Of a stretch of 64,000 nucleotides of DNA, positions 10,535 to 21,097 are shown piece after piece. A program made the position numbers and the translations under genes. How positions within the stretch are numbered: the stretch's first letter is position 1; the number at the start of each line of letters is the position of its first letter. The DNA comes from Candidatus Woesearchaeota archaeon (GTDB lineage Archaea; Nanobdellota; Nanobdellia; Woesearchaeales; GW2011-AR9). The notes beneath the pieces are model-generated. The model had not been told where the DNA came from. It saw only the letters and a list, made by a program, of their open reading frames with translations, and ran no database searches. The stretch is from the NCBI GenBank assembly GCA_945861715.1, contig CAMAVK010000001.1, positions 394,908 to 458,907 of the forward strand, read 5' to 3'.

Positions 10535-10939
10535 ATGAAAAACAACCAACCAAAAGACTACTCAACACTTATCTTACGAATCTCCTTAGCACTCGTATTT
10601 CTGTACTTCGGATTTTCTCAAGCGCTCACACCAGATAATTGGACTGGTTATCTACCCGGATTCATGACAAACACTATCATTACACCTACTAACATAGTGG
10701 TGATGAATGGTATCATGGAAATCGTACTTGGAATTTTTCTTGCAATCGGCCTATTCACAAAATTCGCATCCCTCCTACTCGGCCTTCATCTAATCGGAAT
10801 CGCAGCAACAATCGGATTCAACCCTTTAGGAGTACGCGACTTCGGACTAGCTGCTGCGACTCTCTCCTTATTTTTCTCCGGAGCAGGAAAATGGAGCATA
10901 GACAACAAAAACGCAAAACAGGAAACAAAAGAAGAGTAG
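10535..10939 (+). CDS. DoxX family membrane protein
   Basis: LRISLALVFLYFGFSQ..; 4-TM DoxX pattern. Confidence 0.8.
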   Translation: MKNNQPKDYSTLILRISLALVFLYFGFSQALTPDNWTGYLPGFMTNTIITPTNIVVMNGIMEIVLGIFLAIGLFTKFASLLLGLHLIGIAATIGFNPLGVRDFGLAAATLSLFFSGAGKWSIDNKNAKQETKEE

Positions 10940-10987
10940 GTCACAAGAATCTAAATCTTTTTATGTTCCATCTTGATTTAAACTAAA

Positions 10988-11566
10988 TCAACGAAATAAA
11001 ACCCCTCCAACATCATAATCAAATCTAAATATTTCAATAATACGTGAGATTGCTGTTTTTTCAACAACTGAGTCGCTATCTGTAAACACAAAGATATCAC
11101 CTTTTGCAACTTTCAACCCTTCAGCAATCGCTTTCTTCTTTCCAGAATTATGTGGCATATCAATGATTTTCACAATAGGGTTAGATTCAAACGATGCCAA
11201 AACACGACGAGTAGAATCAGTACTACAATCATTAACAACAATTATTTCTTTTGGTGAATAATCAGATTCCAGAAGTGACCTAATACAGGTCCAATAATCT
11301 TCTCATCATTATATACTGCAAGAACACAAGACACCAGGGGCTTTTTCCCATCCATCTTCAACCCCCTGTTTCCTAATTTCCGCTGATATATCAATATACT
11401 TATGAGCAAAGTAGAAAAAGAGAAATATTACTACCGTGACAAGTACACCATAGGCAACAAAAATTGGATTAGCGTTAATTTGAAAAAATAATTTTCCATT
11501 GAGAACTAACACTAATAACATCAAAATAACCAAAATCAATAAATTTCGAACCGCTCGCGATGCCAT
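10988..11566 (-). pseudogene. family 2 glycosyltransferase (hyaluronan synthase-like), frameshifted and truncated
   Basis: Reading frames can be stitched: ..EKAP(L)VSCVLAVYNDEKIIGPVL(G)SLLESDYSPKEIIVVNDCSTDSTRRVLASFESNPIVKIIDMPHNSGKKKAIAEGL..FTDSDSVVE; two single-base deletions plus early stop. Confidence 0.75.
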
Positions 11567-11823
11567 AGGGTGTCTCCTGACGAAGAGCTTCCGTCAATTT
11601 GGGTAGTAGTATCTTCACTTCAGATGAAACAGCAAGAAAAAAGAAAACGTCAAAATAACCGTATCAACCATAGTTAATAAAAATTACATATATAGGGGGG
11701 ATTTCATATATATATTTTGAAATGAATCCTCTCTGATGATTAATTCTCTCTACTCTTATGATCTAATCACAGAAAAATAATAAACACAATCACTATTGAA
11801 AAAGAAAAAGCAACTACTGCCAC

Positions 11824-12759
11824 CTACCATGTATCATCTTCATGACGAGTATATACAAGTGTCTTATCCTTCACAATCATAGAATGCTCAAACTGAGCAA
11901 CAAGTCCACCTTTTACTTCTGGGAGTGGAGGATATGCACGAACTATTCCCTCACGTAACAGCTCTCGAAGACCTAATAGCGCTGGTCCTTTACCGAGCGT
12001 TCGAGTCAACCAACGAGTTGTAAACGGAAGACCATTTTGTGGAGCAACCTGTTCCAAAATTTTCCGAGCATATGGAGATCGAGGCATCCGTTTATTTGCA
12101 ACCATAAATATTGATGGGTTGTTACCCTCTTTAATCAACCCAACCCCGTTTGTAATAAATGGTTCAATTGCAATTTGCATTCCCTCAACCAGTTGAGTTT
12201 TTTCTTTCGAATTATACGTTGGAATTGAAATCCCTGCATGCACTCTATATTGTTCAATAGAATGTCCAGCTAAATTTCGCACGATTTGAAATCCTGCTTT
12301 CTCGGTTTCCGATGTTTGCGCTTCACCGAGTTCCCATAATTGAACACCTGGCCTTACAAGTTTAATAGCAGCTCGAAGGGCATTTTGTGACGTTTTAATC
12401 AATTCCTGCCGCACCCCAGTAACAGAACCAACTTCAACAGTCATCGCATTATCCGCAATATAACCATCAATGTGGACACCAATATCAATTTTAACCAGAT
12501 CACCAACTTTAAAGACACCGACATCGTCTTGTTCCGGACAATAATGTGCCGCAATATCATTAACTGCCATCTGAGCCCATGCAATACCACCACCAAGCTC
12601 AACAATACGCCGTTCGCAGTAATCCATCACTTCTAAATAAGTAGTACCTTCACAAATACGTGCCACACCTTCGCGTCGCACTTGACCTCCGATTCGGCCA
12701 GCTAGAATAATTTTATCCTCTATTTCATCTCGAGAGCTATCTTTTACCACATCAATCAC
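11824..12759 (-). CDS. map: methionine aminopeptidase, type II
   Basis: VKIDIGVHIDGYIADNAMTVEVG; NLAGHSIEQYRVHAGISIP; FEHSMIV. Confidence 0.93.
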   Translation of the reverse strand: MIDVVKDSSRDEIEDKIILAGRIGGQVRREGVARICEGTTYLEVMDYCERRIVELGGGIAWAQMAVNDIAAHYCPEQDDVGVFKVGDLVKIDIGVHIDGYIADNAMTVEVGSVTGVRQELIKTSQNALRAAIKLVRPGVQLWELGEAQTSETEKAGFQIVRNLAGHSIEQYRVHAGISIPTYNSKEKTQLVEGMQIAIEPFITNGVGLIKEGNNPSIFMVANKRMPRSPYARKILEQVAPQNGLPFTTRWLTRTLGKGPALLGLRELLREGIVRAYPPLPEVKGGLVAQFEHSMIVKDKTLVYTRHEDDTW

Positions 12760-12867
12760 AACAAAAGGACAGTATCAAGCATTTTTAAAGTTATAGGAAG
12801 CCCACATATAGATATACTAACATATAAAACAAATAGAATCAACCAAAAAATAAAATACCTCTCTTTT

Positions 12868-13221
12868 TTATCTTGTCCCAACTTGTATTTCTGCCTGTAA
12901 TGTATTCAGATTTTTGATCAAAACTTGTTTACTGGCAAGCAGCTCATCACGTTCTTTTACATTGACACGTTTTTTAATGGCGATTTCTAGTTCAGTCGCA
13001 ATCATCAAAAGAAATGATGCCTGCTTATGAAGTTTTTCTCCTTCTGCTTTCTTTTGAACCGCGTTAGTCATACTCTTGAAATAACGAAAATCAATCTCGC
13101 ATGTATTCATAACTTGTAAACTAAAATCTCGCATAACTTCCTTTGCCCTCATGATACTCTCGGAAGAAAGAGATTTCTTCGCATCAATATTTTTTCCCGT
13201 CTCAGTCCAAATATATGTCAT
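12868..13221 (-). CDS. helical hypothetical protein
   Basis: 117 aa ORF. Confidence 0.55.
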   Translation of the reverse strand: MTYIWTETGKNIDAKKSLSSESIMRAKEVMRDFSLQVMNTCEIDFRYFKSMTNAVQKKAEGEKLHKQASFLLMIATELEIAIKKRVNVKERDELLASKQVLIKNLNTLQAEIQVGTR

Positions 13222-13363
13222 TATTATTCCTCTCTAAATGCAAAGTTCTCAATAATTTATCTAGATGCCGTACCTATCTAAACCTATAAAAGGATTTCCC
13301 TGATATAGGGGGGATATACATCACCACAGAAATACTTATAATCTACAAAATCAAAAACACCTC

Positions 13364-14518
13364 ATGATACCACAACTAGACTCATTTGTAATAGTGCGAC
13401 CAGACCAATATACTGGGTTCAATGCCGAATCAACGCAAGCCGTCTTGCAAGCAGACCAACGTGTGCTTGGAGTGTTAGAAAAAATCATCGCGCAAGGCGA
13501 TGAACAACTACGAACAAAAACCGGCTTCAGCAACGATAATATGCCAGCATATTCACCTACCACCACAAAATATACCTTGGATGAAATCCAATTCGAAGTG
13601 ACATCCACCGTCAAAAGGATTAATCCTGAATATCAAAAAGCATTCGACCAACTGGAATCATTTCTTGAATTCTGCTTAACGGATTGGCAAGAAGGTGTAA
13701 GAAAATATCGTGTAAGATCTTATAACACTGGGTCCAACAAAGAACCAAAGAAAGAACCATTCATCCGACTTGATTATTTAATGAGCAATGCATACCAATT
13801 CTTAGCCAATGTAACGGAGCTTAAAGTTGAGCAAAAAGTAGAATGTTGGGCACCCCCAGAATATGACGATCTCTCAAGCAGATTAATTGTCCCAACTAAA
13901 CTATTAGCAACAGACAATGGCAAGTATAACATTAGCGAACCAGGAGCAGCTAAATTATGGTACCAAGCAAAAAAGTTTGCAAAAGAAGTAAAAGAGAATA
14001 CCATAGCTCCTTTTACTGAGGAAGTTAGAGACAGGGCAGAAGTAAGCGAAACGAAAAATGAAACCAGAGAACATTTCGAGGCAATAGCAGGAAAATATCT
14101 TATTCGCGTACAAAGCGTCCCATCACCACGCAGGCTAGCCGGAGTCGCCATGAATACACTGTTTGCTATTCCCGAACCAAAACGTGAAGAGGGCGGACAT
14201 CCAATTATAACCTCTCGAGCTAATTATCAAACCCAACTCCATGATGCCCAAGCAACATTAAGAGATAAAAAAGGTAATCTCAAGGGCCTAAGTAAAATGG
14301 GAGAACTTCCTCTGATATTTTACGGATTAGAACAAGACCCTAAAGTGCAAGAAGCAGAAATCGACCTTTCAATGTACCAAGCAAAAAGAGAAACCAATAA
14401 CGGACAAAACCACATTTTTGTATCTCTACCAGCAGTATACAAACGTTTAGGTGAATTAGAAAACGAGAATATTCGAGATCGTATGCTGCACAATTTAAGC
14501 ATTTTGCATCTCGCATAA
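13364..14518 (+). CDS. hypothetical protein
   Basis: 384 aa ORF. Confidence 0.7.
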   Translation: MIPQLDSFVIVRPDQYTGFNAESTQAVLQADQRVLGVLEKIIAQGDEQLRTKTGFSNDNMPAYSPTTTKYTLDEIQFEVTSTVKRINPEYQKAFDQLESFLEFCLTDWQEGVRKYRVRSYNTGSNKEPKKEPFIRLDYLMSNAYQFLANVTELKVEQKVECWAPPEYDDLSSRLIVPTKLLATDNGKYNISEPGAAKLWYQAKKFAKEVKENTIAPFTEEVRDRAEVSETKNETREHFEAIAGKYLIRVQSVPSPRRLAGVAMNTLFAIPEPKREEGGHPIITSRANYQTQLHDAQATLRDKKGNLKGLSKMGELPLIFYGLEQDPKVQEAEIDLSMYQAKRETNNGQNHIFVSLPAVYKRLGELENENIRDRMLHNLSILHLA

Positions 14519-14615
14519 ATCAATTTTTTCTTTTTTTCTTTTGGATCATCTTTTCTACCAACATGGATTCCCCAATTCCGCAACACATATAACCAAGTTC
14601 TACTAAAACCCCAAA

Positions 14616-15689
14616 ATGGCAAAACTAAGCGTCTGTATGATCGTAAAGAACGAAGAACAATTTCTCAAAAATGCACTTACCTCTATTAAACATCTCGCTG
14701 ATGAAATCATCATTGTTGATACTGGCTCTATCGATAGTACTCCCGAAATAGCTCTTCAATTCACTCCGAATTTATTCAATTTCAAGTGGAATGACAATTT
14801 TGCTTCAGCAAGAAACTTTGCTCTCAGTAAAGCAACAGGTGATTGGATTTTTGTACTTGATGCTGACGAATCAGTGAGCGTTTTGGATATTGATGAATTC
14901 AAAACTATTATCCAAGAAGCATCAGAAGAAACGAGTGCCTACGCCTTTACCAGAAGAAATTATACCAACGAACATAAAGTTGCATCGTTTATTTCATCTG
15001 CATCCGACCCATACCCTGAAGCTAAAATGGCATCTGGGTATATTGAAGACAAAGTAATACGTCTTGTACGAAATCTACCACAAATTCAATTCATAGGACA
15101 AATTCACGCAACCTTAAACGAGTCTGTACGAAAAGTAGGTAAAATAGAAGAGAGTGGAATTCCCATTCATCACTTTGGTCAACTTAAATTTGGCAACGAA
15201 AGCAAAAAAGAATTTTATGAACATCTCTACCAAGTTGCCGAAAAAGAGTCTCCTTCCGCAAAATTATTTTGGCAGCATGGCCAAGATCTTCTCTCGCGAG
15301 GAGATGCTGTAAAAGCGATTTCATATTTTTGTAAATCTGTAAACATCGATAAGGGATTTTTCCCCGCATGGTTAGCCATGGCCAACGGTCACCTTATCCA
15401 CGGCGATTATTTTAGAACCAGAGTAGCATTAAGTAAAGCTCGTGAATTGAATCCAAACCATTTTTACATCTATCTTGCTCAAGGCATCATGCTCATCACC
15501 GAACGTGATTTCAACGGAGCTCTTGAAGAATTATTTCATGCACTCGAGTTAGAACCAAAGAATGCCGCAATCCATTACTACACCGGTCTCTGCTTACATG
15601 CAAAAGGTGACACAGAGCGAGCATATCTCGCATTCAAAAACGCGTGCGACATCGACCCAACATACAAAGAAAAAGTGAAATTCGAATAA
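14616..15689 (+). CDS. family 2 glycosyltransferase with C-terminal TPR repeats
   Basis: MAKLSVCMIVKNEEQFLKNALTSIKHLADEIIIVDTGSIDST..DWIFVLDADE; TPR-like C-terminus. Confidence 0.9.
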   Translation: MAKLSVCMIVKNEEQFLKNALTSIKHLADEIIIVDTGSIDSTPEIALQFTPNLFNFKWNDNFASARNFALSKATGDWIFVLDADESVSVLDIDEFKTIIQEASEETSAYAFTRRNYTNEHKVASFISSASDPYPEAKMASGYIEDKVIRLVRNLPQIQFIGQIHATLNESVRKVGKIEESGIPIHHFGQLKFGNESKKEFYEHLYQVAEKESPSAKLFWQHGQDLLSRGDAVKAISYFCKSVNIDKGFFPAWLAMANGHLIHGDYFRTRVALSKARELNPNHFYIYLAQGIMLITERDFNGALEELFHALELEPKNAAIHYYTGLCLHAKGDTERAYLAFKNACDIDPTYKEKVKFE

Positions 15690-15758
15690 TTTCAATTTTA
15701 CTCTCTTTCTTTCTTAATATCTTTTTAAATTTCTTTTTTAATCTCTATATAACTCGTT

Positions 15759-16361
15759 CTATTTTCGTTTCATCAGGTTAAGAGCCTGTTCAGTTGTAAG
15801 TTCGCTAAATCCCCTTTCTTTAAATTTCACGTCCACCAACCCCAGTTGTACTGAGTCAATAGAAACACACAGCTCAGGCACATAAAATATATCTTTGCCA
15901 GCAAAACCAAATTCATCTTGAAAATACCCCATCGCGTTCGCAACACAATTTTCAAGCACTCCTCCAATAAACATTGTTTTTGTATGTCCACGCACCTTTT
16001 CATACAAAGATTTACGCGAGTCATAAATCTCAATTGCTCGATCCCACACATCCTGTGAAAATGTTTCAGGACGTAAATCTGGAAGTGGCATGCCCCACTG
16101 GGTTGTTGTACATATATTCACCCGCGAGTCAAATAATATTTTAAAGTGAGAATCACGATACAAAACCATTTCCTCCACAATTGACTTCATCATATCCCCT
16201 GAATCATTTTTATGCATCAACACATCCACTCCACCATTTAATGCCGTTGAAATAAACTCACTCACCCTCTTGTCTCGCTCCGCAAACTGTTCAATTGGCC
16301 CCAAAACGAGCGTATCTCCCGTGCCCTTATACATATGGGGATGTATAATATTAAGTAACAT
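15759..16361 (-). CDS. isochorismatase/nicotinamidase-like hydrolase (tentative)
   Basis: TKTMFIGGVLENCVANAMGYFQDEFGF resembles isochorismatase Cys region. Confidence 0.45.
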   Translation of the reverse strand: MLLNIIHPHMYKGTGDTLVLGPIEQFAERDKRVSEFISTALNGGVDVLMHKNDSGDMMKSIVEEMVLYRDSHFKILFDSRVNICTTTQWGMPLPDLRPETFSQDVWDRAIEIYDSRKSLYEKVRGHTKTMFIGGVLENCVANAMGYFQDEFGFAGKDIFYVPELCVSIDSVQLGLVDVKFKERGFSELTTEQALNLMKRK

Positions 16362-16509
16362 AGTCTATTCAAACCTACTCCTTTTAAAAGATGTAAGTAA
16401 AAAATTCACTCCCTCTTTTTTCCTATTCCTAACAATACCTACTCCATCACCATAAATGTTTTATAATCAAAAGTACAAAAAATAAATCAAACAAAGGGGG
16501 TATAAATAG

Positions 16510-16812
16510 ATGGTATTAGATCTTACACAAATATTATTTCAAAGCGAAAAAGACGGTTTCGTAAACGCACGAACCACCGCACCAATCACCGCAATTCGTC
16601 TCACCCAAGTTATATCTCTCAGTTCTGGATATGGCGGATTTTCCGATCCGGATTCTGCAAGAGATGCAGCTCTACGCGAGTTACCAAACAAACTTACTAA
16701 ATACGAAGCCAATGCCTATGAAGAAGTAAGTGGACAATCTCACGATTCTCGCCAAGAATGTGACGGAGCTCCCTACAGCTATTCAATGCAAGTCATCGGA
16801 TATCGAATTTAA
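16510..16812 (+). CDS. hypothetical protein
   Basis: 100 aa ORF preceded by G-rich/TATA-like sequence. Confidence 0.55.
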   Translation: MVLDLTQILFQSEKDGFVNARTTAPITAIRLTQVISLSSGYGGFSDPDSARDAALRELPNKLTKYEANAYEEVSGQSHDSRQECDGAPYSYSMQVIGYRI

Positions 16813-16834
16813 GTTTTAATTCTTTATTTTTTAC

Positions 16835-17425
16835 GTGGTATGTTTCATGATTTATCCAATATACACCATCGGCGGAACACCTGGCTCCGGCAAAAGCACC
16901 CTCGCAAAACAATTAGCAACCAGGTTAGGATACGAACACATTTATGCAGGCGGAATTCTCAGATCATGGTCACAAGACATTGAACACAATCCAACCAGTC
17001 TTCCTTTTGACCAATGGTACGCATCGCTTTCAACCAACCCCTCATTTGACCATAAAGTAGACCAACTAGTAGGACAGGCCGCAAACAACAAAACCAATCT
17101 TATTCTCGAAGGCAGAGTCGGATTCCATTTCGTACCCCAAGACAAACGCAATATTACAAGACGACTCTACATCACATGTGATCCCACGGAAGCAGCCAAA
17201 AGAGTAGCAACACAAAAAGCCCAAGGACAAAGAAGTGAAGAAACCCCCACAAAAGATATTCAAGCGCAGTATTACCTTTTATTATCAAGATCCGCACAGG
17301 AGCGCATACGCTATGAAAATCTCTACGCAATTGACATAACCAAACCTGAGCACTATGACCAAATCATCGATACAACCCATCTAACGCCCGAGCAAACAAT
17401 TGACGCAGTTCTAAACAAAAAATGA
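16835..17425 (+). CDS. cytidylate kinase-like P-loop kinase
   Basis: IYTIGGTPGSGKSTLAKQLATRLGYEHIYAGGILR; LILEGRVGFHFVP. Confidence 0.8.
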   Translation: MVCFMIYPIYTIGGTPGSGKSTLAKQLATRLGYEHIYAGGILRSWSQDIEHNPTSLPFDQWYASLSTNPSFDHKVDQLVGQAANNKTNLILEGRVGFHFVPQDKRNITRRLYITCDPTEAAKRVATQKAQGQRSEETPTKDIQAQYYLLLSRSAQERIRYENLYAIDITKPEHYDQIIDTTHLTPEQTIDAVLNKK

Positions 17426-17467
17426 ACCCAACCAGCATAAACACATCTAATTCTACTTTTATCATTT

Positions 17468-18268
17468 CTATATTGGTTCTATCCGAACATTCGCAAATAA
17501 ACAGTATTTTTCAGTAAATGGGTGCATGAAATGTAGCACCGGAGTGTACATAAAAACATTAATTCGAGCGATCTCCCAACTTGGTGCCAAGAACGGCCGA
17601 TTTGCCCCAATATCAAATGCCTGTTCCTTAAGGAATCTAATACCCGTTGCGTTATCTCGATATGATTTTACTTTCTCATACTGCAACGATGTCTTATCAC
17701 CATTGAAACTCTGAACTTTGATACTCCCTTCGGATATAATAATCGATAAACGTTCTTTGGAGATAACTTGCGTCATCGGGGCATAATTACCATCCGTACT
17801 CCAGTTATTTCGTCCCAAAATCAACACTTCATCTTCTGAGATAATTTTTTCAAACGTAGCCTTACCAAATGCTGCTGCCCGAGAAAATGTTACTTTGTAC
17901 TGTTGAACAGACTTTCCGGCAGCCTTACCCACTTCTTTGGCCTCAGGAATCATCTCCAATAGTTGCTCGCGGAGTCTCTCAGCAACCTTCACAATGAACT
18001 CTGATCTCCCTTTGGCAGCTAATTTTAAGGTCTCAATTTTAGCATGATTCGGCTTTTCACGAATTTTCTTTAAACCAAGAGAAAACTCATTAATCTCCGC
18101 TTTAAGAGTACCAAAACCAGTAGCTGCCTTATCCGCATCATTTGCCAATTTTTGTAGATCGTTCTCAGCCAATTTTTTCCACTCAGCTGCCGTTCGTCTA
18201 TGAAGTAATGACATAAATAGACCCCTTTTTGGATTATCTAACCATAACTGGAATAGAAACCAATCCAC
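17468..18268 (-). CDS. hypothetical protein
   Basis: 266 aa ORF; likely start at internal MSLLHRRTAAEWK. Confidence 0.6.
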   Translation of the reverse strand: MDWFLFQLWLDNPKRGLFMSLLHRRTAAEWKKLAENDLQKLANDADKAATGFGTLKAEINEFSLGLKKIREKPNHAKIETLKLAAKGRSEFIVKVAERLREQLLEMIPEAKEVGKAAGKSVQQYKVTFSRAAAFGKATFEKIISEDEVLILGRNNWSTDGNYAPMTQVISKERLSIIISEGSIKVQSFNGDKTSLQYEKVKSYRDNATGIRFLKEQAFDIGANRPFLAPSWEIARINVFMYTPVLHFMHPFTEKYCLFANVRIEPI

Positions 18269-18383
18269 ACATAGCTTAATAAATATTACTCACCACCAAA
18301 TCGCAGTAACTATTCACTACGACAGACAATTAATCACAAGAAGTAACTACTAACTAAACGAAAAAGATGTAACAAGAAAAAAT

Positions 18384-19193
18384 CTAAAATCGTCCTTTCT
18401 CAATTAACCCGCGCATACGTTTGACAAAGTCTTCTGCTTCCAAATACAACTTCTCATATTCCGGACCACTAATCTCTTTAATCTCGCGATGAGTAATCTT
18501 CTTTGACAATGTATAAAATTTATGCATCGTCTCAACATATTTTTTTTCAAGCAATTTTGGCTTGACATATAATTTATCTAAAATTTCAGCAACGTGTTCC
18601 GGTGTTGGTGGAACCTCTCCGCGTCGCATAATCGCAGCATGTGCTGCGTCAATGACTGCCCAATACAAATCAAGAGCTGCTTGTAATACATGCCACCTAC
18701 TATTCAGCAATGTCTTAGGTGATCTACCATAATATCTCCAGATACTCTCTTCAGATGGTCGAACACGACCTTGCTGTAATAAAATTTGTAACGGTTCAAA
18801 ATATCCTCTATCATGCAGAGCTACACCATCACGTAAAATGTTTACAATAATGGGGTCGCCAGCTCGAATATGTTCCCAAAAAGCAGTAAATGTCATGGAA
18901 GTTACGTGCAGCTTAGGTGTAACCTTCATCATCGTATTTTCAACAATAATACGGTATCCTTCAACGAGCGCATCCGTAATGGCAAAACGGGTATCATCCG
19001 TTAAAACAAGAACATCGATATCACTTTTCGCGGTCGTCTCACGCCGAACCGAAGAGCCAAACACAATAACTCCACTCAAAAAATCTCCTAACTCCTTAAG
19101 CAATAGCTCAGAAAATTGTTCAGCAAGACGAAGATCCTCTGTAGGATACTTAATCTTATTCTCATTCATTCTTCGGCCAATTACAAACTCCAT
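18384..19193 (-). CDS. nucleotidyltransferase (MNT-like) with alpha-helical C-terminal domain
   Basis: GVIVFGSSVRRETTAKSDIDVLVLTDD NTase motif. Confidence 0.8.
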   Translation of the reverse strand: MEFVIGRRMNENKIKYPTEDLRLAEQFSELLLKELGDFLSGVIVFGSSVRRETTAKSDIDVLVLTDDTRFAITDALVEGYRIIVENTMMKVTPKLHVTSMTFTAFWEHIRAGDPIIVNILRDGVALHDRGYFEPLQILLQQGRVRPSEESIWRYYGRSPKTLLNSRWHVLQAALDLYWAVIDAAHAAIMRRGEVPPTPEHVAEILDKLYVKPKLLEKKYVETMHKFYTLSKKITHREIKEISGPEYEKLYLEAEDFVKRMRGLIEKGRF

Positions 19194-19335
19194 ACCCCTA
19201 TCACCACATAGGCGTTATTAAGGTTTATGAACCATTATAGAGTAGTGTTTGGAAACATCTATCCAATCCCATATTAGTTTTTATACCATCCCCCACCTAA
19301 AATCTCAAATTAATCTGATTATTGAGGTAATTAAA

Positions 19336-19680
19336 ATGACTGATATTCATGAACAAATCGCAGCAATGCATGACACTGGTCTTGACATAGGCACTCTCAT
19401 AGAGATAACTTTGAAGCAAGGAGTAGTATGGAACAATGGCCATACCGACGCACCAACCATCGACCCTTGCGGATATGAAGCTCCAAAAAATAACCTTACC
19501 CCCCCAATTCCCGGTGCTACCACTGTGGGATATATTAGCGGGTTAACACATTTACGCGTAACTCTCGCACCAACCCTGGGTAAAACAAACCGGGCGGGAC
19601 ACTTCGAGCTTGTTCCTGACTTTCAACCAGGTCACTGCTACGTGCATGGCGATGCAATTTACTCCGTTCGTAAGTGCTAA
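19336..19680 (+). CDS. hypothetical protein
   Basis: ORF with start MTDIHEQIAAMH preceded by SD-like gaggt. Confidence 0.5.
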   Translation: MTDIHEQIAAMHDTGLDIGTLIEITLKQGVVWNNGHTDAPTIDPCGYEAPKNNLTPPIPGATTVGYISGLTHLRVTLAPTLGKTNRAGHFELVPDFQPGHCYVHGDAIYSVRKC

Positions 19681-19792
19681 AGGAAATCCAACATTTATTT
19701 TTTCTATTTCTTCCTCTCCCACTTCTCCCCAGTTCTAACCCTATAAACAACCTTTATATACCAATACTCCTACACCATTCTAGGTGAAATCA

Positions 19793-21034
19793 ATGTCCAA
19801 CAAAAAATACTTTCTTCTGTTAATTGCAATCATAATTTTATCATTCTCGGCATTTGCGTATGTAAGTGATTCACCTAGAGCAAGCGTCACACTCGTAAAT
19901 CAAGATCCTGATCCCGTTGAACCTGGACAGGTTGTAACTCTCAAATTCAAAATCGAAAACCAAGGCGCACAAACAAATCAAGATGTTATACTACGCCTTA
20001 TTCCGAGGCAGCCATTTTCCTTGTATGGGGACCAAGCAGAAAAAAATGTAGGCAAACTTGCCGCGGGTTCAGTAAACAATGAAGCAATTTACGTTGAATA
20101 CAAGCTAAAAATTGATGAAAACGCAGTCGAAGAAGAAACCGAAATAGAAGTTGAGCTACAAATCGGTGAAGGAAAAATTCTCTACACCAATGGCGAATTT
20201 AAAGTTGACATTCAAACTCACGATGCCTCTTTAGACATCAAATCAATTGCTCTTGACCCAAATCCAATCCCACCCGGTCAAACTGGTCGAGTTACATTAA
20301 CCGTGAAAAATCTCGCTGACTCACTATTAAAAGACATCAAAATTAAACTAGACTTAAGCAGTGCAACTCTTCCATTGGCACCATACCAAAGTTCATCGGA
20401 GCGCATAATCCCACAACTCCAAACTGGAGTACAAGACACTCTCACCTTTGATATTATCGCAACGCCTGAAGCCGTTCCTGGCTTATACAAAATACCTCTT
20501 AACATAACTTTCTCCGATGAGCAGGGAAGCAAAACCACGATTAATGATATTCTTGCAGTACAAATAGGGGACATCCCAAATCTCAAAGTATTTCTTAAAA
20601 AATCATCAGCGCCTCAAGCCCAAAGTCGTTCAACTATCACAGCAGCGTTCGCTAACGCCGGACCAACAGACATAAAATTCCTTGAGTTCACACTTCAAGA
20701 TGATCCGAGCTACAAACTACTCTCCTCTTCAAACTATTTTTACATTGGCGACGTCGATAGTGATGACACAGAAAGTGTTGACCTTGACATATTCATCAAC
20801 TCAAATCAACCAACCCTAAAAATCCCAATAAAAGTCAATTTTATTGATGCTAACAACAAACCCTATGAAATATACTCCTCACTTGAACTCAACCTCCTCT
20901 CTTCAGATGAGATGGTAACATATGGCATAACACCCAAAAGTTCAAGCATGCTTATTATAATTCTCATAATCTTAGTCATAGCTGGGTTTATAGCATACAA
21001 AAAGTGGTACAAAAAAAGGAAACCAAAAACATAG
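19793..21034 (+). CDS. S-layer-domain-like (COG1361/CARDB) exported membrane-anchored protein
   Basis: Signal peptide, repeated Ig-like domains (LDPNPIPPGQTGRVTLTVKNLADS..), C-terminal TM. Confidence 0.75.
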   Translation: MSNKKYFLLLIAIIILSFSAFAYVSDSPRASVTLVNQDPDPVEPGQVVTLKFKIENQGAQTNQDVILRLIPRQPFSLYGDQAEKNVGKLAAGSVNNEAIYVEYKLKIDENAVEEETEIEVELQIGEGKILYTNGEFKVDIQTHDASLDIKSIALDPNPIPPGQTGRVTLTVKNLADSLLKDIKIKLDLSSATLPLAPYQSSSERIIPQLQTGVQDTLTFDIIATPEAVPGLYKIPLNITFSDEQGSKTTINDILAVQIGDIPNLKVFLKKSSAPQAQSRSTITAAFANAGPTDIKFLEFTLQDDPSYKLLSSSNYFYIGDVDSDDTESVDLDIFINSNQPTLKIPIKVNFIDANNKPYEIYSSLELNLLSSDEMVTYGITPKSSSMLIIILIILVIAGFIAYKKWYKKRKPKT

Positions 21035-21097
21035 GAACAAAAAACATAATTTCCTTACCAGCATGAAAACCAAACCAAAGAGTAGGAATACATCACA

